A program made the translations under genes and the position numbers. Below the pieces are notes generated by a model, which searched no databases, was not told where the DNA came from, and was given only the letters and a program-made list of their open reading frames with translations. Below are positions 19,267 to 28,936 of a stretch of 64,000 nt of DNA, piece after piece (positions within the stretch are counted from its first letter, which is position 1; each line of letters begins with the position of its first letter). This DNA comes from Haloterrigena salifodinae (GTDB lineage: Archaea > Halobacteriota > Halobacteria > Halobacteriales > Natrialbaceae), in NCBI RefSeq assembly GCF_003977755.1, contig NZ_RQWN01000005.1, positions 124,001 through 188,000 on the forward strand, given 5' to 3'.

Positions 19267-19455
19267 ATGGCCACCGAAACCGAGTCAACGACGGACATGG
19301 GTGTTGGACTGGCGCTCGCACTCGGCGCGGTCGCGACGATCGGTGCGCTGGTGATGTTCACCGGCGCTCCGGACGTTACCGCCGCCTGGGGATTCGCCGC
19401 GGCGATAGGCTTTAGCGCACTCGCCGTCGTCGGTATCCACCTCTACTGGGACTGA
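19267..19455 (+). CDS. Small two-helix membrane protein
   Basis: This is a 62-residue protein starting at MATETESTTDMG. Two hydrophobic segments are predicted by eye: about residues 12-29 ([19 protein letters not shown]) and 37-58 (WGFAAAIGFSALAVVGIHLYW). The N-terminus is short and polar, and the C-terminus is WD. The frame is open upstream to 19228, but the downstream ATG gives a normal start. I do not recognise a function; small haloarchaeal membrane proteins of this size are common conserved hypotheticals. It lies inside the carboxylase locus. Confidence 0.6.
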   Translation: MATETESTTDMGVGLALALGAVATIGALVMFTGAPDVTAAWGFAAAIGFSALAVVGIHLYWD

Positions 19456-19546
19456 TCGCACTCGAGTCGGGACGTCTCGAGCGCCATCGAGACTGAAACG
19501 ACCGTTAACAGTTAAGAGCACTGACGCCCTAGGGGACGTACGGACG

Positions 19547-19771
19547 ATGACCGATTACTCCGACGAAGAGCAACGAATTCTCTCGTACCTCCGGGAGAGT
19601 GCCGCCCGTGGTGAACAGTACTTCCGGGCGAAGAATATCGCGGACGCGATCGGACTCTCGTCGAAACAGGTCGGCGTGCGACTCCCACACCTGGCGGAGA
19701 AATCAGACGACGTCGACATCGAGAAATGGGGACGCGCTCGGTCGACGACCTGGAGAGTCTCCCTCAGCTGA
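19547..19771 (+). CDS. Small winged-helix-like protein
   Basis: This is a 74-residue protein whose whole length looks like one winged-helix domain. QRILSYLRESAARGEQYFRAKNIADAIGLSSKQVGVRLPHL gives helix 1, helix 2 and the recognition helix, and ARSTTWRVSL gives the wing strand. It resembles a conserved haloarchaeal small HTH family. It may be a DNA-binding regulator of the surrounding carboxylase locus or a general factor; the sequence does not decide. It has its own upstream region containing GTTAACAGTTAAG. Confidence 0.7.
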   Translation: MTDYSDEEQRILSYLRESAARGEQYFRAKNIADAIGLSSKQVGVRLPHLAEKSDDVDIEKWGRARSTTWRVSLS

Positions 19772-19842
19772 GCTCGCCCGCGGCCCGCTCGCGTCGGGAG
19801 CGGTAGCCGACCCGAACGGCGGTTGCCTCCCGGTCCGCGGTC

Positions 19843-19851
19843 TTTTTATTA
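19843..19851 (+). promoter_or_regulatory. TATA box of the SRPBCC/amidohydrolase pair
   Basis: The T-rich TTTTTATTA lies 21-29 nt upstream of ATG 19873, fitting a leaderless transcript. Confidence 0.5.
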
Positions 19852-19872
19852 CCGACTCTCTCACTTAGTGCC

Positions 19873-20319
19873 ATGACTGTACGTGTCGACCGCTCGTTCG
19901 AACTCGCGGCCTCGCCCGAGCGCGTCTGGGAATTCATCGCCGATCCGGAGAACCGCGCCCAGGCGATCAGCGTGGTCCAGCGCTACACCGTCGAGGATTC
20001 GGCGGCGCGGCGGGTGACCTGGCACGTCGAACTCCCGATCCCGCTCATCCGCAAGACGGTCGCCGTCAACACCGAGGACGTCGCGCGGGAGCCGCCGTCG
20101 TACGTCAAGTTCGTCGGCAAGTCGAAGGTGCTGGACGTCACCGGCGAACACGAGATCGTCGAGACCGACGACGGTACCCGCCTCGAGAACCACTTCGTCG
20201 TCGACGGCAAACTGCCCGGCGTCGAGAAGTTCTTCAAGCGCAACCTGGACGACGAGCTCCGGAACCTCCAGCGGGCGCTCGAACGCGATCTGCAGTCGTC
20301 CCCCTCCGAGGAACCATGA
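19873..20319 (+). CDS. SRPBCC (START/polyketide-cyclase-like) family protein
   Basis: This is a 148-residue protein with the SRPBCC fold pattern. VDRSFELAASPERVWEFIADPEN is the first strand plus the helix that caps the ligand cavity, and the long amphipathic C-terminal helix LPGVEKFFKRNLDDELRNLQRALERDL closes it. Proteins of this fold bind hydrophobic ligands, and a specific ligand cannot be inferred. Its TGA overlaps the ATG of the following nitrilase-family gene, so the two are translated together. Confidence 0.82.
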   Translation: MTVRVDRSFELAASPERVWEFIADPENRAQAISVVQRYTVEDSAARRVTWHVELPIPLIRKTVAVNTEDVAREPPSYVKFVGKSKVLDVTGEHEIVETDDGTRLENHFVVDGKLPGVEKFFKRNLDDELRNLQRALERDLQSSPSEEP

Positions 20320-21149
20320 CCGGGGCGACCGACGAGCGGCTGCGGCTCGGGCTCGCACAGCTCGAGGTCGAACCGACCGCGGTCGACGCGAACGTCGAGC
20401 GGGCGCTCGAGGCGATTTCCCGGGCCGCCGAGCGGGGCGCTGACCTCGTCGCGCTCCCGGAGCTGTTCAACGTGGGCTACTTCGCGTTCGACAGTTACAA
20501 CCGTCTCGCCGAACCTCTCGAGGGGGAGACACTCACGCGACTTCGCGAGGCCGCGGCGGACCACGAGATCGCCGTCCTGGCGGGGAGTATCGTCGAGGAT
20601 CTCGCGGCCACCGAAACCGCAGACACCCCGGCCGAAGAGGGGCTCGCCAACACGGCGGCGCTGTTCGACGCCGACGGCGAGTTGGAACTGGTTTACCGGA
20701 AACACCACCTCTTCGGCTACCAGTCGGCCGAGTCGGAGTTGCTCGTCCCCGGCGAGCGCATCGAGACGGCGACCGTCGCCGGCGTCCCCGTCGGCGCGAC
20801 GACCTGTTACGACCTGCGGTTTCCGGAACTGTACCGGCGGCTGATCGACGCCGGCGCGGAACTGGTCCTCGTCCCGAGTGCGTGGCCCTATCCGCGGACC
20901 GAACACTGGGAGACGCTTTCGCGCGCGCGAGCGATCGAAAACCAGGCCTTCGTCGCGACGATCAACGGCTCGGGTCGGTTCCCCGACGAAGACGCGACGC
21001 TGCTCGGTCGTTCGACAGTCTACGACCCCTGGGGGACGACGCTGGCCTCGAGCGGCGACGATCCGACGCTGGTCGTCGCCGACCTCGACCTCGGCGCGGT
21101 CGATCGGGTTCGCGAGGAGTTTCCGGCGCTTCGGGACCGTCGCCTCTAG
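20316..21149 (+). CDS. Carbon-nitrogen hydrolase (nitrilase superfamily)
   Basis: This is a 277-residue cytosolic amidase of the nitrilase superfamily. The Glu-Lys-Cys triad is visible: Glu in ALPELFNVGYF near residue 49, Lys in YRKHHLFGYQ near 130, and Cys in GATTCYDLRFPELYRRL near 167. The second conserved Glu follows in the same region. The length and the DLRFPELYR motif are closest to omega-amidase (Nit2), deaminated-glutathione amidase and N-carbamoyl amidase types. The exact substrate is uncertain. It overlaps the SRPBCC gene by four bases. A hairpin array follows 22 nt after its stop. Confidence 0.9.
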   Translation: MTGATDERLRLGLAQLEVEPTAVDANVERALEAISRAAERGADLVALPELFNVGYFAFDSYNRLAEPLEGETLTRLREAAADHEIAVLAGSIVEDLAATETADTPAEEGLANTAALFDADGELELVYRKHHLFGYQSAESELLVPGERIETATVAGVPVGATTCYDLRFPELYRRLIDAGAELVLVPSAWPYPRTEHWETLSRARAIENQAFVATINGSGRFPDEDATLLGRSTVYDPWGTTLASSGDDPTLVVADLDLGAVDRVREEFPALRDRRL

Positions 21150-21170
21150 CCACCCTTTTGCGCTGTCGTT

Positions 21171-21360
21171 CGGAAGACGCAAAGCGTCTTCCGTGACTGA
21201 GCGAATCGGAGATTCGCGAGGTCCGCGAGACCTTCGGTCTCGATTGATGACGAGACGTCGAAGGCGTCTCGAACCACGTACGGTCGCTTCGCGACCGCAC
21301 TCGGCAACATCTCGAGAGAGCGCGACGCGCTCTCTCGGACAGCGAGGGATCGAAGATCCC
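21171..21360. repeat. Array of seven tandem hairpins, mostly with three-base loops
   Basis: Seven consecutive inverted repeats with different stems follow the amidohydrolase stop. They are CGGAAGACGC-aaa-GCGTCTTCCG (21171-21193), GCGAATC-gga-GATTCGC (21201-21217), CGAGACC-ttc-GGTCTCG (21226-21242), a 9-bp stem with one mismatch and loop gaa (21251-21271), CGGTCGC-ttc-GCGACCG (21281-21297), CGAGAGAGCGC-gac-GCGCTCTCTCG (21313-21337) and GGGATC-gaa-GATCCC (21346-21360). The stems are not related to each other, so this is not a direct-repeat array. The minus strand stays open through all seven. Confidence 0.8.
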
Positions 21361-21370
21361 GCTTAGCGTT

Positions 21371-21463
21371 GATGAAAAGCCTCCTCCTTCCGTTCACTCG
21401 CTCGGTAGCGACGCTTCGCGTCCCGTCGTCGCTCGTTCACATCAGTCGTCGGCCCGCTCGCTC
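21371..21463 (+). repeat. Dispersed 93-bp 3'-flank repeat, copy 1
   Basis: This 93-bp unit is nearly identical, on the opposite strand, to 54726-54818. Blocks of 10, 35 and 32 identical bases are separated by two short variable stretches of 7-9 bases. In both places the unit begins GATGAAAAGC and reads away from the stop codon of the upstream gene, with hairpin sequence between stop and unit. It contains no plausible gene. Confidence 0.8.
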
Positions 21464-21864
21464 ACTGACTCGCGGCTTGCGCCGCTCGTCGTTCCGCGGC
21501 GCGTAGCGCCACGCATCCGTGCTCATGGTAAGTAGCTCTTCGTCGCAGAGCTTTCAGCGATTCGCCGACCGCTGACTTTTTATTCCGTCGCGGCATTTGT
21601 CCGGATGCCGGTTTACGGCGCTTTTCACGTCACGACCGGCATTGCGCGTCGCTCCGGCCCGTCGCATGCTCGTTCCCGGGAACGAGCACCTCTCGCCCGC
21701 GTCCACATCTCCGCCTCTCCCTCGTCCACGTCCCTTTCAGTGATTCACCTCGCTCGAGAAGCGGCGCGTTCGGCGGCGACGACTGTCGGTTTCGCGAACC
21801 CTCATCAGTAGACGACCCGTTGCGAAAAAGTAACGTAGTGGGTTCGCATGTGGTTTAATCAGGA
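21464..21864. other. Intergenic region before pccA
   Basis: This 400-nt stretch has no convincing gene. A 68-codon frame starting at 21605 is Ser/Ala/Arg-rich with no recognisable domain, and I do not call it. The last 30 nt (GGTTTAATC near 21850) probably hold the core promoter of pccA. Confidence 0.5.
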
Positions 21865-23697
<1,833 letters not shown>

Positions 23698-24170
23698 GCC
23701 CGCGCGGTCGACTTTTCCGTTTTCGCCTCGAGATCGAGCGGCGGCGCTGCCGACGCTCGCTCATCCACGTCGGCACCATACGACATCGGTGAATATGTGC
23801 GGACGAACCGCCAAGTAGCCGCCCTCGGAACGGTCCCATGCGCGGCGCCGACGCGTTCGGGACCGCTCCCGTGACAGGGCCGCGCGACCGGATCGACGAC
23901 GGGACGGTCGGCGCGTCGATGCGGTCTCGAGCCGGACGACTTGCAGGGTGGAGCCGCGTCGGTTCGGGGTGGTGCCCGAACCCGACGGACTTTGGTCAGT
24001 CATTGGGCTTTCGCCCGCGACTCCGGTTTTTTCGGTCTCGACCCTTGGCTCCGGACGAGGGTGTCATAGAATTCCTCTCTCGGTTTTATCACACTCACTT
24101 CGGTGTTGAATTGATTGACGCGTAGGTATGCGAATCTAATACTGATAATTCCATTATATATCTGGGATGT
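23698..24170. other. Intergenic region downstream of pccA
   Basis: No gene is supported here. T-rich runs at 23711-23722 (ACTTTTCCGTTTTC) just after the pccA stop may act as an archaeal terminator. From about 24060 the base composition drops sharply (for example ATTCCATTATATATC near 24150), marking the left edge of the low-G+C island. Confidence 0.4.
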
Positions 24171-24207
24171 TGGCAGAGCCTTGCTGAATACAGAGCGCGA
24201 ATGCGGC
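24171..24207 (+). repeat. Left copy of a short sequence bracketing the low-G+C island
   Basis: The core TTGCTGAATACAGAGCGCG matches about 20 of 25 positions with the reverse complement at 29747-29786, which reads CCTGCTGAATATAGAGGGTG. A further CAGA block lies just upstream in both. The two copies are in inverted orientation and enclose the six-gene island. Similar sequences occur near haloarchaeal insertion elements as far as I recall, which I cannot check here. Confidence 0.45.
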
Positions 24208-24260
24208 ACGGGATCGTGACCGATCTACGAGAACGGTGATCGGAGAAATATTAAGGTATC

Positions 24261-24407
24261 GTGATCACGGAGCGCACTGAGGCACTCGGCACGACGGAGG
24301 TAGAGGGTGAGTTTAACATCAGTCTCTTCGAGGAAGAGTTTGGTAGGGATACGTGCGATTTGCCCATGCTTGCTGAGGATGTGGACGTTGGTCATTATGA
24401 GAATTGA
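24261..24407 (+). pseudogene. Possible gene remnant or small ORF (48 codons)
   Basis: An acidic frame from GTG 24261 to TGA 24405-24407 reads ...GEFNISLFEEEFGRD... and ends LPMLAEDVDVGHYEN. The composition looks protein-coding, unlike the Arg/Ser-rich shadow frames. It could be the truncated C-terminus of a gene lost when the island was assembled, or a small protein. I do not recognise it. Confidence 0.3.
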
Positions 24408-24459
24408 GTGCCGCGGGAGGAGAGTCCTTTACGCGCTCTCGAAATGGGACAATTAGGAG

Positions 24460-25464
24460 CTACTCGTGTCCTTCGATCGGCACCGGTTCGTAGGGCTCTT
24501 CGAGGTACTCGATATCCGAGTCTGAGAGACCAATGTCGATGGCTTCGACGGCGTCCTCTAGGTGGTCGACGCTTGTCGTGCCAACGATCGGCGCATCGAC
24601 AGCATCCTGATGCAGTAACCAGGCTAGCGAGATCTGTGCCATCGTCACGCCTTTCTCCTCGGCGAGTTCCTCGATCCGATTGTTGATTTCGACGCCACCA
24701 CCCGCTCGATAGATCGCTAACCGGTCGCTCCAAGAGTCTGCATCGTCACTCCCGCGTTCGGTCGATTCGTATTCTTCGTGGGGACGAGCCCCGTATCCTC
24801 TGGCCAGCGGGCTCCACGGCATACAACCAATTCCTTCCTTCCGACAGAGTGGAAGCATCTCCCGCTCTTCCTCGCGGTAGAAGAGGTTGTAGTGGTTCTG
24901 CATCGTCGCAAACCGCTCGAGGCCAAGACAGTCGCTAGTATGTAACGCGTCTTGGAATTGGTGTGCCCACATCGACGACGCCCCAGTGTACCGGATCTGG
25001 TTTCGGCGGACGGCGTCGTCAAGTGCGCGCAGTGTCTGCTCGATGGGCGTGTCGTAGTCCCAACGGTGAATCTGATAGAGGTCAATGGTGTCCATCCCCA
25101 ACCGGTCCAGAGAGTTCTGGAGTTCCTGCTCGATGGCCTTCCGAGAGAGCCCAGACGCGTTCGGGTGGGGTTCGTCCTTGTCAGACATGAGATTCGTGGG
25201 GAAGAACCCCTTCGTCGCAACGACCTGCTCGTCGCGGTCGTACTCCGAGAGGACATCCCCGATGATCTCTTCGGACCTTCCGTTCGAGTAGGCGTTCGCG
25301 GTGTCGAAGAAGTTGATCCCGAGGTCAATCGCTCGTTCGATGATCTCGCGCGAGTTCTCCTCGTCAAGGGCCCACTCGTGATGACCATTCGACCCGAAGC
25401 TCATGCCGCCAAGACAGATACGGCTGACTTCCATTCCGGTCGAACCGAGGGTTGTGTATTCCAT
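24460..25464 (-). CDS. Aldo/keto reductase (AKR1)
   Basis: This is a 334-residue (alpha/beta)8 NADPH-dependent oxidoreductase of the YajO/Tas-like aldo/keto reductase type. The start MEYTTLGSTGMEVSRICLGG is the family N-terminus; the frame is open 26 codons further but without similarity. The catalytic tetrad is visible: Asp in FDTANAYSNG, Tyr five residues later, Lys in VVATKGF and His in IHRWDYDTPIEQT. It is the last of six genes on the minus strand, 47 nt after the Bat-type regulator R1. A shared dyad/TATA element lies within the end of R1. The substrate is unknown; aldehydes, quinones or keto sugars are typical for the superfamily. Confidence 0.9.
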   Translation of the reverse strand: MEYTTLGSTGMEVSRICLGGMSFGSNGHHEWALDEENSREIIERAIDLGINFFDTANAYSNGRSEEIIGDVLSEYDRDEQVVATKGFFPTNLMSDKDEPHPNASGLSRKAIEQELQNSLDRLGMDTIDLYQIHRWDYDTPIEQTLRALDDAVRRNQIRYTGASSMWAHQFQDALHTSDCLGLERFATMQNHYNLFYREEEREMLPLCRKEGIGCMPWSPLARGYGARPHEEYESTERGSDDADSWSDRLAIYRAGGGVEINNRIEELAEEKGVTMAQISLAWLLHQDAVDAPIVGTTSVDHLEDAVEAIDIGLSDSDIEYLEEPYEPVPIEGHE

Positions 25465-25511
25465 GGTTAAAGACAGAAAGAGAAATGAGTGCGATTCACT
25501 TGGGTTCGATA

Positions 25512-25533
25512 CTATCTGGAAAGCGTCTTTATG
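25512..25533 (-). promoter_or_regulatory. Island dyad plus TATA-like element, promoter of AKR1
   Basis: On the plus strand CTATC-tg-GAAAG (25512-25523) is followed by the T-rich CTTTATG, which reads CATAAAG on the minus strand. The element lies 47 nt upstream of the AKR1 ATG. It overlaps the last codons and stop of regulator R1, so conservation here could partly reflect coding constraint. Confidence 0.5.
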
Positions 25534-26186
25534 TACCCGCATGAGTCGAGCGTTGCAGTGAGCAGTTGGCGCTCACCCCGACGGAGGAGGTCCGACATGG
25601 AAGGTTGTGAGATGCCGAGTTCGTCGGCGAGTTCCTCGGCGGTGGTCTTGCGTGGCCGTTCGTAGTAGCCACGGGAGAGTGCGAGGGACAGTGCTTCGTG
25701 CTGTCGCTCTGTCAATCCGTACGGTGAGTCGTCCTCGAAGGACATCGAATCGTGGGTGAGAGCGATGATCTCGACTGTAATACCGTTCTCCTCGCACGTC
25801 GATTGAAATTCCTTAAGCGCGGTGTAGTCCTTAAAGAGCTTCTCCTCGTACCACCCCTCCGAGGTGACGAGTATCGAATCCATCAACGCTCCATCGGTGC
25901 TCCCGTCGAACGCGTCCGCAATCTTCTCGTTGAGCTCGACAGTCAGTTTAAAGATCATTTTCCCGCTCGACTGCCCGAGTGTCGTCACCTCCACGACTTC
26001 GTCGAGCGTCACGAGACGCTCTTCGGACAGGTCTTCCCCGGTGTCGATTTGGATAATGAATAGCTGGCGGTCCGGCTGGAGGCTGAGTCCGTGTATACAC
26101 TCGATTTCGCCGGCATGAGTAGCTTCGGCGATACTGACGAGGGGCAGCGACGGCGAGCTGAGATGGAGGTTGGTGGTAATCGTCAT
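25512..26186 (-). CDS. Bat-type HTH_10 transcriptional regulator R1
   Basis: This is a 224-residue regulator with a C-terminal HTH_10 domain. YGLTERQHEALSLALSRGYYERPRKTTAEELADELGISQPSMSDLLRRGERQLL contains the family hallmarks: LTERQ, a GYY motif and the recognition helix SQPSMSDLLRRGE. The N-terminal ~150 residues form an alpha/beta sensor-like region (LPLVSIAEATHAGEIECIHG...) typical of Bat-like haloarchaeal activators. It is a close paralogue of R2 (28937-29611), with the same length, same MTITT start and same motifs. It starts 35 nt after the AKR2 stop without a clear TATA box, so it is probably co-transcribed with AKR2. Confidence 0.88.
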   Translation of the reverse strand: MTITTNLHLSSPSLPLVSIAEATHAGEIECIHGLSLQPDRQLFIIQIDTGEDLSEERLVTLDEVVEVTTLGQSSGKMIFKLTVELNEKIADAFDGSTDGALMDSILVTSEGWYEEKLFKDYTALKEFQSTCEENGITVEIIALTHDSMSFEDDSPYGLTERQHEALSLALSRGYYERPRKTTAEELADELGISQPSMSDLLRRGERQLLTATLDSCGYIKTLSR

Positions 26187-26221
26187 AGTGAGGTGCCGCG
26201 GTGGGAGATGGGGCGAGTGGA

Positions 26222-27079
26222 TTAGATGTCGTATTCGATCTCGCTCAGTTGTTTCACCATCTCCGGGTCGCGGTGACTGAAGAACAGACTCTCACCTTCG
26301 TTTAGCTCCGCGATCGTCTCCATGTCTTCGGAACTCAGTTCAAAGTCGAAGACATCGAAGTTCTCAGTAATTCGCTCCTCGTGGACGGACTTCGGAATCG
26401 CCACGATGTCCCGCTGAATCAGCCATCGAAGCACTACCTGGGTGGCTGTCTTGCCGTACTGGTCGCCGATCGACGTCAGAACATCGTGCTCGAAGATGTC
26501 GTTCTTCCCCTCAGCGAACGGCCCCCAAGACTGGTGCTGGACGTCGTACTGATCGAGGAACTCCGCGTCATCAACGCGTTGGTAGAAGGGATGGGTTTCA
26601 ATCTGGTTGACCGCGGGGACGACGTCATTGTGGACGATCAGGTCCATCACGCGGTCGGGGTGGAAATTACTGACACCGATTGCCCTGACCTTGCCTTCCT
26701 CGTAGAGGTCCTCCATAGCCTGCCACGACCCGTGAACGTCGCCGTATGGCTGATGGATCAGGTACAGGTCCAGGTAGTCGAGCTCCAGCCTGTCCAGCGA
26801 CCGTTCGAAGGCGTTCTTCGTGCTCTCGTAGCCGGCGTCTTGAACCCAGAGCTTTGTCGTGACGAAGATGTCCTCTCTGGGGACGTCGCTGTTCTCGATA
26901 GCGCTGCCGACGGCCTCTTCGTTCTGGTAGGCCGCTGCCGTGTCGATCAGCCGATAGCCGGTATCCAGCGCCTCAGAGACGCTCTGCTCGCACACATCGA
27001 GGTCGTCTATCTGATACGTGCCGAAGCCCAGAATGGGCATCTCTACGCCGTTGTTGAGTTCGACAATCGGATAATCCAT
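26222..27079 (-). CDS. Aldo/keto reductase (AKR2), 2,5-diketogluconate reductase-like
   Basis: This is a 285-residue aldo/keto reductase of the classical DkgA/prostaglandin F synthase type, a different subfamily from AKR1. The motifs are [12 protein letters not shown] at the N-terminus, [15 protein letters not shown] (Asp and Tyr), [12 protein letters not shown] (Lys), [14 protein letters not shown] (His) and RAIGVSNF. The C-terminus carries [15 protein letters not shown], the NADPH-binding block. It should reduce small aldehydes or ketones in the cytosol. The promoter has the shared dyad (27128-27149). The gene precedes R1 in what looks like an operon. Confidence 0.92.
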   Translation of the reverse strand: MDYPIVELNNGVEMPILGFGTYQIDDLDVCEQSVSEALDTGYRLIDTAAAYQNEEAVGSAIENSDVPREDIFVTTKLWVQDAGYESTKNAFERSLDRLELDYLDLYLIHQPYGDVHGSWQAMEDLYEEGKVRAIGVSNFHPDRVMDLIVHNDVVPAVNQIETHPFYQRVDDAEFLDQYDVQHQSWGPFAEGKNDIFEHDVLTSIGDQYGKTATQVVLRWLIQRDIVAIPKSVHEERITENFDVFDFELSSEDMETIAELNEGESLFFSHRDPEMVKQLSEIEYDI

Positions 27080-27127
27080 GATTTGTACTCAATGTAAACC
27101 AACCCCTCATATCGATTAACTCCAGTC

Positions 27128-27149
27128 CTATTTAGAAAGCGTATTTAAG
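27128..27149 (-). promoter_or_regulatory. Island dyad plus TATA element, promoter of AKR2
   Basis: Plus strand CTATT-ta-GAAAG is followed by GCGTATTTAAG; on the minus strand CTTAAATACGC precedes the dyad. The element lies 48 nt upstream of the AKR2 ATG. The dyad is between the TATA box and the expected transcription start, a usual place for repressor binding in archaea. Confidence 0.6.
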
Positions 27150-27194
27150 ACATCTCCTCCCCAACTCGGTCAAGTCGTTCGGCGTATATTCCAT

Positions 27195-27575
27195 CTACCG
27201 AGCTTCTTGAATAGTTAGTTCGCCGTCGTCCGGCTCCGCGAGGAAGTATACGTGACTGAACTGCTCGTCAGCATCTTCAGCGGTGCCGTGCCAGTGTTCC
27301 TCTCCGGGGTCAAAGACGACAAGATCGCCCTCAGATACCTCTTGTTCACCCTTACGATTGCCGACCATCCCAACACCGGCGGTGACGTAGAGGATCTGGA
27401 CGCCGGCGTGGGCATGGAACTTGGTTCGCTCTCCCGGACGAAAGGTCACTTCTGCAGCGGTGACACTGGTCTCGTCAAACGCACTTTCGACCCCTGTGGA
27501 TACGAGCGGTGAGCCCTCTTGTACCGGGTGGTCGGATTCTTCTCGACTTGCGGACGGAAGGTTTGTCACATCCAT
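27195..27575 (-). CDS. Cupin-domain protein
   Basis: This is a 126-residue single-domain cupin (beta-barrel). Metal-binding motif 1 appears as KFHAHAGVQILYVTAGVG, with two His and a Gln where Glu is usual. Motif 2 appears as GDLVVFDPGEEHWHGTAED. Functions in the family range from dioxygenases to sugar isomerases and ligand sensors. Within this island it may sense or modify the same compound handled by the reductases, which is inference. It has its own promoter with the shared dyad. Confidence 0.88.
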   Translation of the reverse strand: MDVTNLPSASREESDHPVQEGSPLVSTGVESAFDETSVTAAEVTFRPGERTKFHAHAGVQILYVTAGVGMVGNRKGEQEVSEGDLVVFDPGEEHWHGTAEDADEQFSHVYFLAEPDDGELTIQEAR

Positions 27576-27617
27576 AGCTCATCTATGATTGACGCAGTCA
27601 ATTCCTTTAGAACGATG

Positions 27618-27639
27618 CTATCAAGAAAGCCTGTTTAAG
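27618..27639 (-). promoter_or_regulatory. Island dyad plus TATA element, promoter of the cupin gene
   Basis: Plus strand CTATC-aa-GAAAG is followed by CCTGTTTAAG, read as CTTAAACAGG on the minus strand. It lies 42 nt upstream of the cupin ATG and matches the AKR2 site at 16 or more of 22 positions. Confidence 0.6.
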
Positions 27640-27762
27640 AGACTGCATCTGACGCAGACTCTTCTTTGGAGAGATGGACGTTCTCGACCATCCGCGAAAA
27701 CATCTCAACCGACAGTACGAGCCGAAAACAAGAACCCCCTGACAGGTTTCGACCCTGACTCT

Positions 27763-28809
27763 TTACTCGTCGATCTTCACCAGCGTCTTGATTGCCTCAC
27801 GCTCATCCATTGCCTCGTACCCCTCGGGAACGTTGTCGAGGTTAACGGTCTTCGTGAAGATCGGGGACGGATCGAGAGTGCCCTGAAGTACGTCCTCCAT
27901 AAGTTCCTCGGCGTATTCTCGCGTGGGCGCCGGGCCGCCGGTGAACGAGACATTGCTGAAGAACAGCGGCTGGAGGAACGACGGGTCTTCGACGTGCGGG
28001 ACGCCGACGTAGCCGATGTTGCCACCGGGACGGACAACGGCCGCGGCAGTCTCCAGCGAGGACTCCGCGCCGACACATTCGAGGACGTGGTTCGCGCCAC
28101 CGTGCGTGAGTTCTTGGATCTCCTCGATAGCCTCTTGACCACGGCTGGAGACGATGTCAGTTGCGCCGAGTTCCTCGGCGAGCTCGAGGCGGTCCTCATG
28201 ATGGCCGACCGCGATGATGCGTTCAGCACCGAGCCGTTTGGAGGCGAGGACGCCACAGAGACCGACCGCGCCATCCCCGATGACAACGGCGGTGTCGCCG
28301 GCCTCAACGTCCGCACAGACGGCTGCGTGATGACCAGTTCCCATCACGTCCGTCAGGGGGAGCAACGCCTCGAGAACCTCCTCGTTGTCGGCGTACCGGT
28401 CGGGGACGCGGACCAACGTGCCGTTCGCCTGGGGGACACGGAGCTTCTCGGCCTGTGCGCCGCCGTTCTGTCCTTCTGGTGCCCAGAACCCACCGTTCGT
28501 ACAGGCGGTATGGAGTCCCTTGCGGCAGAACTCGCACTCACCACAACTGATAGCGAAGGGTGCGAAGACACGGTCGCCAGGTTCGACATGCCGGACATCG
28601 TCGCCGATCTCTTCGACGATGCCCATCGGTTCGTGACCGACACGCGAGCCGACTTCGGGTTCGTCGTCGCCGCGATAGAACCAGAGGTCTGACCCGCAGA
28701 TCGCGGTGTGCGTGACACGAATGATCGCATCCGTCGAGTCTTCGAGTTCCGGTTCGGGTTTGTCTTCAATCCGAATCTCGCCAGGGCCGCCGTAGACTGC
28801 TGTTTTCAT
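27763..28809 (-). CDS. Zinc-dependent medium-chain alcohol dehydrogenase
   Basis: This is a 348-residue MDR-family dehydrogenase. Catalytic zinc ligands are in TAICGSDLWFYRG (Cys) and GHEPMG (His-Glu). The structural zinc lobe has four Cys in ISCGECEFCRKGLHTACTNGG. The Rossmann motif is VIGDGAVGLCGVLASKRLG, so an NAD(P) coenzyme is expected. The pattern resembles the glutathione-independent formaldehyde or short/medium-chain alcohol dehydrogenase group common in haloarchaeal clusters. It lies 127 nt downstream of regulator R2 and carries the best dyad (perfect CTATC-ca-GATAG) in its promoter. Oxidation of an alcohol, with the two AKRs acting on the carbonyls, would be consistent. Confidence 0.92.
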   Translation of the reverse strand: MKTAVYGGPGEIRIEDKPEPELEDSTDAIIRVTHTAICGSDLWFYRGDDEPEVGSRVGHEPMGIVEEIGDDVRHVEPGDRVFAPFAISCGECEFCRKGLHTACTNGGFWAPEGQNGGAQAEKLRVPQANGTLVRVPDRYADNEEVLEALLPLTDVMGTGHHAAVCADVEAGDTAVVIGDGAVGLCGVLASKRLGAERIIAVGHHEDRLELAEELGATDIVSSRGQEAIEEIQELTHGGANHVLECVGAESSLETAAAVVRPGGNIGYVGVPHVEDPSFLQPLFFSNVSFTGGPAPTREYAEELMEDVLQGTLDPSPIFTKTVNLDNVPEGYEAMDEREAIKTLVKIDE

Positions 28810-28849
28810 TACAGTCTATTGTGCGCCTTTGGACAGGATGGGACTGATG

Positions 28850-28871
28850 CTATCCAGATAGGGCATTTATA
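28850..28871 (-). promoter_or_regulatory. Island dyad plus TATA element, promoter of the alcohol dehydrogenase
   Basis: This copy has the perfect inverted repeat CTATC-ca-GATAG (28850-28861) followed by GGGCATTTATA; on the minus strand TATAAATGCCC precedes the dyad. It lies 40 nt upstream of the ATG. Confidence 0.65.
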
Positions 28872-28936
28872 TAGACCCAACTCTTGACCTGCCTCTGAAG
28901 GATAACACTCGTAGTGTTGGCTTAGAGATTTCCTGG

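Noticed and set aside
21171..21360. CRISPR array
   Set aside because: The units are palindromes of different sequence, not direct repeats with spacers, and no cas gene is nearby.
21605..21811. 68-codon plus-strand frame between the repeat and pccA
   Set aside because: It has Ser/Ala/Arg-rich composition, no domain and poor haloarchaeal codon character.
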